Assembly: GCF_032854445.1 (NCBI RefSeq)
Contig: NC_088298.1
Span: 16,192,476 to 16,256,475, forward strand
Origin: Liolophura sinensis
Taxonomy: Eukaryota > Mollusca > Polyplacophora > Chitonida > Chitonidae
DNA: 64,000 nucleotides
Direction: 5' to 3'
The translations under genes and the position numbers were made by a program. Within the stretch, counting starts at the first letter, position 1. Every line of letters starts with the position of its first letter. The notes under the pieces were generated by a model. That model saw only the letters and a list, made by a program, of their open reading frames with translations. It was not told the origin of the DNA and did no database searches. Of the stretch, positions 58,676 to 64,000 are shown piece by piece.

Positions 58676-60078
58676 ATGTATTGTCTGAGCGTTCTCCTGA
58701 TGGCCGTGGCGCTGGTCAGTGCCTGGGTATGTACTGTGTTATTTCCTTTTTTCTCTATCTCTTTTATTAAAAAAACTGTAAATGGCTAAATGAAAGTTTG
58801 GTTGTACAATTTAAACGTCTACAGTCCACTTGTACAAAAATCTGAACGTTCTCCTGATGGCCCTAGCGTCATTTTCAATTCCGTGATCTACTCAAAAGGT
58901 CATATTCTTCCAAAATATTCTATAAGATTAATTAAAAAATTTTCTTGTAATTTTGGAATCATACATAAAACTGCTGCTAATATCTTAAATCCATTTTGGA
59001 AAAATCTATTTAAGCTATGTAAAATTGTTATCAGCCCAGAGATATCAATAACTCGGAAGATTCCCCCGGCAGACCAGGACCGCCTGCCACAACGCCAGCT
59101 GGCCCCGACAGATCGAGACCGCCACCCCCTGGCAGACGCCCACCACCACCACCCCCTGGCAGATGCCCTCCACCACCACCACCCCCTGGCAGATGCCCTC
59201 CACCACCACCACCCCGTGGCAGATGCCCTCCACCACCACCACCCCCTGGCAGATGTCCTCCACCACCACCACCCCCTGGCAGATGCCCTCCACCTCCCCC
59301 ACCCCCTGGAAGGTCTCCACCACCACCTCGTGACGGGGACCGTTCGCCACCACCTGGTGACGGATCTCGTCCGCCACCACCTCGTGACGGGTCCCGTCCG
59401 CCACCACCACGTGACAACGAGGCACCTGAACTCTTCCGTCGCAATTCCCCTCCGCCACCACCTGGTGACGGATCTCGTCCGCCGCCACCTCGTGACGGGT
59501 CCCGTCCGCCACCACCTCGTGACGGGTCCCGTCCGCCACCACCTCGTGACGGATCTCGTCCGCCACCACCACGTGATGGGTCCCGTCCGCCACCACCACG
59601 TGACAACGAGGCACCTGAACTCTTCCGTCGCAATTCCCCTCCGCCACCACCTGGTGACGGATCTCGTCCGCCGCCACCTCGTGACGGGTCCCGTCCGCCA
59701 CCACCTCGCGACGGGTCCCGTCCGCCACCACCTCGTGACGGATCTCGTCCGCCACCACCTCGTGACGGGTCCCGTCCGCCACCACCACGTGATGGGTCCC
59801 GTCCGCCACCACCACGTGACAACGAGGCACCTGAACTCTTCCGTCGCAATTCCCCTCCGCCACCACCTGGTGACGGATCTCGTCCGCCGCCACCTCGTGA
59901 CGGGTCCCGTCCGCCACCACCTCGCGACGGGTCCCGTCCGCCACCACCTCGTGACGGATCTCGTCCGCCACCACCTCGTGACGGGTCCCGTCCGCCACCA
60001 CCTCGTGATGGGTCCCGTCCGCCACCACCTCGTGACGGATCTCGTCCGCCACCACCTCGTGACGGGGATGGAAATTAA
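58676..60078 (+). CDS. Secreted proline/arginine-rich tandem-repeat protein (two coding exons: 58676-58726 and 59035-60078)
   Basis: Exon 1 starts at ATG 58676 and encodes MYCLSVLLMAVALVSAW, a textbook signal peptide. It ends in phase 0 at a GTATGT donor (58727). The acceptor AG at 59033-59034 restarts in phase 0 with PRDINNSED, and the frame stays open to TAA at 60076-60078. Predicted length is about 364 aa. Residues 60-110 are five GRC + Pro6-7 units (five Cys). From about residue 110 the protein is PPPPRDGSR nonapeptides (16 RDGS, 4 GDGS). These are split into cassettes by three copies of NEAPELFRRNS at residues 145-155, 208-218 and 280-290, each with a dibasic RR. The C-terminus is PRDGDGN. 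The product should be secreted, extended (polyproline-II) and net basic. I do not recognise the family. Candidates are a structural, matrix or adhesive protein, or a precursor cut at RR into Pro/Arg-rich peptides. Other frames, including Gly-rich ones on the minus strand, are also open because the repeats are multiples of three. The signal exon, matching phases and the stop just after the repeats favour this frame. Confidence 0.72.
58687..58868 (+). repeat. Signal-peptide segment of exon 1 echoed inside intron 1
   Basis: The exon 1 stretch starting at 58687 (GAGCGTTCTCCTGATGGCC) recurs in the intron at about 58844-58862 with one mismatch (GAACGTTCTCCTGATGGCC) and then diverges. The intron is about 308 bp and otherwise AT-rich. 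The second copy has no good donor and is out of context, so it looks like the residue of a local duplication, not a second start. Confidence 0.55.
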
Positions 60079-60096
60079 TGTGGAAAGATTTTAAAG

Positions 60097-60581
60097 GTAA
60101 ATGCAGGTATAAAACCTTTTTTTGAGTTCACACAAAGCCACCTAACTATATCCACGGACCTAAGCCTAAAGTCCAACATTCGTATTTTTAGTCAAAGGGA
60201 CTTTCCAAGTCGACAATGGAAAGACCCATTTCCACAAGACATTAAAATACTGATTGCCAGAGGAATGTATCAGAAATTATAAATAATAAATAAAGTTGCT
60301 AATATGTAAGAGAGAAGCAGTCAACGATTTTCAATAGTGCAGGGAAGACGGTAGATACAGTATTTTAAGCATGGTATCTAAATAAATAATGGAATTATGC
60401 GTGCGGTTGTGATTTTATTTCTAACGTTCTTGGCCATTCCAGTTGTCTTTCAAGCTCTGGTAACAGTGGGGACAGGACCGTGTCTCTTTTAAACACAGAG
60501 CGGACTGATTTAGTGAGAAAATGTATGTTATTAATATACATTTGTGGTTGTTTGACTATCTTGTTTTTAATTTTGTTTCAG
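60097..60581 (+). other. Probable 3' UTR intron of the proline-rich gene
   Basis: A good donor (AAAG/GTAAAT, exon end at 60096) lies 18 nt after the stop codon. A strong pyrimidine tract and acceptor (TTTTGTTTCAG) ends at 60581. Because the junction is so close to the stop, it should not trigger nonsense-mediated decay. A weaker acceptor at about 60454 is an alternative. Confidence 0.5.
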
Positions 60582-60680
60582 ATCAACGGAAATTCGAACT
60601 TTTGATGACCAGGCAAGGCCCCAAGACAACTAACATACGTATATATGTAAAGCATCAATAAATCCAAAAGAAAAGCCGTG
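60582..60680 (+). other. Probable non-coding 3' exon and poly(A) site
   Basis: The sequence from 60582 runs to AATAAA at 60658-60663. It has no continuing reading frame from the upstream stop, so I read it as the terminal exon of the proline-rich gene. The cleavage site is not determined; about 15-25 nt past the signal is assumed. Confidence 0.5.
60658..60663 (+). terminator. Canonical polyadenylation signal AATAAA
   Basis: AATAAA about 580 bp downstream of the proline-rich gene stop, within the predicted last exon. Confidence 0.5.
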
Positions 60681-61379
60681 AACGATACATCTGAGCGTGG
60701 TTTTCTGTTTTCTTTATTTTATCTCGCTACCAGGTCTTTGTAGGTCAAATCAGTGTGACTGGCCGAGGAAGCTAATCTGTCTAAACCACAATCCTTTAAT
60801 CAGTGACGTCACACACGCGAATCCAGCTTCCGCACACATTTATAAGCTTTTATTAATCGTCTCTCTACACTATGATATCTGCACCTTTTTTCGTCGTGTT
60901 CTTACAGAGACGAACTGACTGACTGGAGTTTACTTTCTTACACCGGTATTTATTTGACGCTGAATCTATGTTGGTAATAATCCGTTATCAATAATCAATA
61001 ATCACAAGGCAAATTTCCAAAACAAGCCTTCGTCGAACTAAGAAAGTAAGCTAAGCACGAAATTAGGACGGATTCATTGAAAGAGAAACGATCAACAGCT
61101 TTTATTTATGGTAGAGAGGAATATTCTAGGTGAATGGGGAAACTCTGTATTCAAATTATGTACCGTGCTAGTATATGTTGTAAACAATCAAGTATCAACA
61201 ATGAAGTTATCTTAGCTGCGCTTTGATTGCAACTGTTTATAAATCCATTTTAGCACGATGAATATAACGACACTGGCCCTGGGTTGTGTGGAATTAGACA
61301 CAATTAGTTATGAAGAAATGCATCAGAGATTCTGTACCCTCTGTCCATACTTACTTACGAGATAGTTGAACTTAATTTA

Positions 61380-62135
61380 GAACTTAGGGAACTTAGAATC
61401 AAGGTATTTGATGGAATTACACTGTCACACCATTCTTCACAGTAATGACTTGCGCTGATAGTTGAAACACAACACACAGGATTTAACAAATGCTACAAGA
61501 CCAGATATGGGCACGCCATATGCAGGACCTTTCCTTATATTGCTCTCCAAGTACGATTAATTTCCAATGTTAAAACTGAAATAATCATACTTGTTGTAAA
61601 GTTTACAAAGCAAGAAATAGTCAGGTCTTGTGAAGACCTACCGTGTGGAGAGTGGTTCCCTATAAATCCAGCGAAGGTGGATATCTGTGTTATGAAAGGT
61701 TTTGCTATATTAGGATTGCTTAAAGATAGCAAATTGTTTAAAGCGTCCTGCATTTTTGGCACTTTTGGCAGTGCTGTTACCAAACTGATGTACGTCTTGT
61801 AGAGCCTATGTTAAATGAGTACATGCAAGTCTGGTCGTGCAATAAAGCAAGATTTGTTTGACTTTTTATACATATTGGAATCCAGTATATATTTTCTCCT
61901 CTTTGCCATGCTGCACTGATTGAGTGTACTTTTCCATGTAATGCCTGATGTTTCTGGTACCTGGTATTAAAATACTCGGAGGATGACATTTTCAACAATC
62001 GTTTGGAATGTATTCTACATACATACCTATAACAAATATTATATAATGACAAATTAACTGTAGTGATTTCTGAAAAAGATGAAGTGCTTATAGTTGCGTA
62101 TATTCACTTTTGAACTCTTTGTTTTTATGGGTTAA
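61380..62135. repeat. Further partial copies of the 10-kb unit
   Basis: CACACAGGATTTAACAAATG, CTACAAGACCAGATATGGGC (61.47 kb) match m12/m13 at 37.61 and 49.55 kb. GACAAATTAACTGTAGTGAT, TTCTGAAAAAGAT (62.05 kb) matches 51.40 kb of unit 3. Confidence 0.65.
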
Positions 62136-62325
62136 TACTATTTGGAACGCCATGCCGAAGACATTTTTCTGATAAGACATTCCACATATTCCCAGGAACC
62201 TGAAGTTGTTCTCGCCAACCGCAATCCAAGGCACGTTGACTTATGTTGAATTGACATTTCTGCCGACCATATGTCCAGTGGAGCGCTATGGCAACCAGAA
62301 TAGACGTCTGCAGTCCTGGTTTCAT
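62125..62325 (-). CDS. Possible signal peptide plus LRRNT-like exon or exon relic
   Basis: From the Met at 62325 the minus strand reads MKPGLQTSILVAIALHWTYG, a plausible signal peptide. It continues RQKCQFNISQRALDCGWREQ and then LQVPGNMW. The C-x(9)-L-D-C spacing followed by LQ(V)P resembles the N-terminal cap of leucine-rich-repeat receptors. The frame then runs on without an obvious LRR and stops at 62125; no donor or downstream LRR exons were recognised. It could be a gene relic or chance. Unannotated family, low confidence. Confidence 0.25.
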   Translation of the reverse strand: MKPGLQTSILVAIALHWTYGRQKCQFNISQRALDCGWREQLQVPGNMWNVLSEKCLRHGVPNSINP

Positions 62326-62997
62326 CTTTGGACAGTGAAAGAGTACTGTGATGTGAAATGGCTGGGAATACAGAAGTATAGCCTCTGTGGAATCTGGAAA
62401 TTGGTATTAAAGAAGACATTAAAAGACTGAAAAAATTATATGAACAGCGAATTAAATGTACTGAGATACTAGCATATGAACGCCACATCTTTTACATCCA
62501 TGTCTACTTGACAGATGATTTTTCGTTTTGTATTTTTGTGTTGATACCAGTGCATAACACAATACGAATTACAAAAACACATATAAAAGAGCAGCAAAAG
62601 CCGGAGTTGAAACACGAGAAGTCACTGGTCACGGACAGAATTTCTTTCTGAATTTATACAACAGCAAATAGATCAACTGTGCTTTAAAAATCCGAATCAT
62701 TAATTTTGCAATCGAACGGATTAGTCGTCATTTTACTACATCATAATGATAAACATTATTTCTCTTAGAACGACCAGGTTTTAAGCACTTCTTTCAAATT
62801 TTCCGACATTGTTGTCCTTTGCTCCATGACGTCAGAATATTATATATATAGACTGGAATATGACGTCACAAGGCAGATGACGCAGCAATCCTTGTGCCAA
62901 ACTCTTGTAGTTCTCGTAAGAAACTGACTTTGTCATTATCGATGAAAACTGAATATTTAACAACTGGCTGGTATATGACTGCTGTATTCGTGTGTAG

Positions 62998-63035
62998 TTG
63001 CATGCTTGGGGTTTAACGTCGTACTTAATCTTAGC
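62998..63035 (-). mobile_element. SINE-B 3' end fragment
   Basis: GCTTGGGGTTTAACGTCGTA, TTAATC: only the last ~35 nt of a minus-strand SINE-B. It adjoins the inverted DR3 copy. Confidence 0.6.
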
Positions 63036-63039
63036 GTCA

Positions 63040-63245
63040 AAACAGACATTCATATACCAGCCGTCAACCGCCAGCCGTCATTGATCTCAAGGCCAATTCC
63101 CAAAACGATCTTCAATACAAATTACAAAAATAAGATCGAATGATACATGGAGAAGCGGTCAACAGTTTCCATTGACGAAGGAAAGATGTAAGGTATATTC
63201 TGGGCGACTAAATGAAATCAGTATTCAAATCGTGTACCATGCTAG
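63040..63245 (-). repeat. Dispersed repeat DR3, minus orientation
   Basis: ACAGACATTCATATACCAGC, GCCAATTCCCAAAACGATCT. Forms an inverted pair with the plus-strand copy at 63350-63520. Confidence 0.75.
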
Positions 63246-63349
63246 AATATCAGGTGTCAGGTGTCAGGTGTCATATTTTCTTATACAGCTTATATACTTA
63301 CATACATGTACTACCAATGTACATGATTTGATTACCAATTTTGATCATT

Positions 63350-63520
63350 TGCCTAGAGCATATTTTACGCCTCTCCAACATCATTGAATCTCCTTGCATG
63401 ATTCCGTCCTAATTGTATACTTTATATTCTTTCTTCGTTCTTTGGTGGTTTGTGTTAAACGTCGCTTTTGGAATTGGTCATGCTATTATTGACTTGGAAC
63501 GTCCATTTTGATTGACGGCA
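63350..63520 (+). repeat. Dispersed repeat DR3, plus orientation
   Basis: CGCCTCTCCAACATCATTGA is identical to the 43.46 kb copy; then TCTTTGGTGGTTTGTGTTAA, GGAATTGGTCATGCTATTAT and GGAACGTCCATTTTGATTGA. Confidence 0.8.
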
Positions 63521-63600
63521 AGTAAGTCGCCCCGACCGAGCCATTATACTGGTACGGGTCAACCAGTCATTGCACTAACCCCTTCAAGAAGAACGCCGCG
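63515..63600 (-). mobile_element. SINE-B middle fragment fused to DR3
   Basis: GGCAAGTAAGTCGCCCCGAC, ACGGGTCAACCAGTCATTGC, CCCCTTCAAGAAGAACGCC match the middle of SINE-B. The junction with the DR3 repeat is at GATTGACGGC, a shared short sequence. Confidence 0.7.
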
Positions 63601-63779
63601 TTATTTTGTCGAGTTCAATTCAAAACTATCGGGTTAGGCGATGGGAATGGATGCCTTTGTTAAGTGATTACTTTACGGATATAAACATGTGGCAAAAAGA
63701 ATGCCGCAAATGGACAGTTAATCTTTTATCTATGCAAGAAGAAAACGTCAATTAGAATGTGAAATAGGCATTTGAGAGT

Positions 63780-63930
63780 TATGAAAGAAAATTTATTTGT
63801 TTATTTCATTGGAACTTCACGCCGTACTCACGTATTATGGTGTGAGGAAACCGGACAGAGCCCGGCGGAACCCACGACCATCTGTAAGTTGCTGCAGACC
63901 GTCCCACGTGCAGTCGGAGTATGAAGGAAA
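63780..63930 (-). mobile_element. SINE-A, truncated, 11-bp TSD with one mismatch
   Basis: Body about 63791-63919 with the GCCGTACTCACG tail, CCGGGCTCTGTCCGG region and GGTCTGCAGCAACTT. Flanks are TATGAAAGAAA and TATGAAGGAAA. It has an internal deletion across the GTCGTATAAGTG region. Confidence 0.82.
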
Positions 63931-64000
63931 GACGGACATGTATATGACAAATAGTAGAAGTATACAAGGTCATATTTTGATGGCAAACAGCACCATTTTA

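Noticed and set aside
59031-60055. Two long minus-strand frames (Gly-rich RDPSRGGGG and a VVADGTRHE type)
   Set aside because: Shadows of a repeat whose unit is a multiple of three. They start inside the array and lack any upstream exon or signal peptide.
58790-60094. 434-aa plus-strand frame rich in His/Val/Leu across the proline-rich exon
   Set aside because: It reads through the intron and uses another frame of the same 27-bp repeats. It has no signal peptide, and the frame joined in phase to exon 1 ends with a proper stop right after the repeats.
62138-62488. 116-aa minus-strand frame overlapping the LRRNT-like frame
   Set aside because: No recognisable features. The overlapping shorter frame has the better signal peptide and Cys pattern.

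Overview
This window is eukaryotic and non-coding for most of its length. It is AT-rich, has introns and polyadenylation signals, and is packed with tRNA-derived SINEs, minisatellites and degenerate segmental duplications. One SINE family has a 3' half ending in GAGTACGGCGTAAAACACC plus (AAAT)n. The other ends in (CACT)n after a GTACGACGTTAAACCCC block. From general knowledge, both look like families of molluscs or close lophotrochozoans. I read the source as an invertebrate animal, most likely a mollusc, but no marker gene fixes the species.

Only one convincing protein-coding gene is visible, at 58.68-60.08 kb on the + strand. A 17-residue signal-peptide exon splices in phase 0 to one long exon. 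That exon encodes a secreted Pro/Arg/Asp/Gly-rich repeat protein of about 364 residues. It has a Cys-Pro block (GRCPPPPPPP units), then PPPPRDGSR nonapeptides grouped into cassettes separated three times by NEAPELFRRNS, which carries a dibasic RR. A non-coding 3' exon with AATAAA follows. This is the most interesting item in the window.

Layout. 0-9 kb: SINE pieces, short tandem repeats and a decayed LINE ORF1 (minus strand, 4.0-5.1 kb) split by a SINE with perfect target-site duplications. 9.3-13.5 kb: about three degenerate copies of a ~1.6-kb repeat. 14.9-17.99 kb: three tandem arrays, one of which (about 81-bp unit) derives from the 9-13 kb repeat. 19.2-22.4 kb: a ~2-kb tandem duplication. 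23.9-24.4 kb: a 57-bp array. 26.9-27.6 kb: a 29-bp array with higher-order structure.

26.3-63.6 kb: a colinear, degenerate tandem array with a unit of about 10 kb. Unit 0 is partial at 26.3 and 30.3-31.0 kb. Unit 1 is 31.0-41.0 kb, unit 2 is 41.1-50.8 kb, unit 3 is 50.8-52.3 kb and onward, and a further partial unit lies at 61.4-63.6 kb. The units differ by insertions: a 37.8-39.9 kb satellite and a LINE 3' fragment in unit 1, and a solo LTR inside an (AT)n tract plus an expanded 32-bp minisatellite in unit 2. The proline-rich gene lies in the stretch that would be unit 3.

Nearly all other open frames are short, unsupported by splice or codon signals, or run through repeats. All calls come from reading the sequence by eye. 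Copy boundaries of degenerate repeats are approximate, and no database search was possible.
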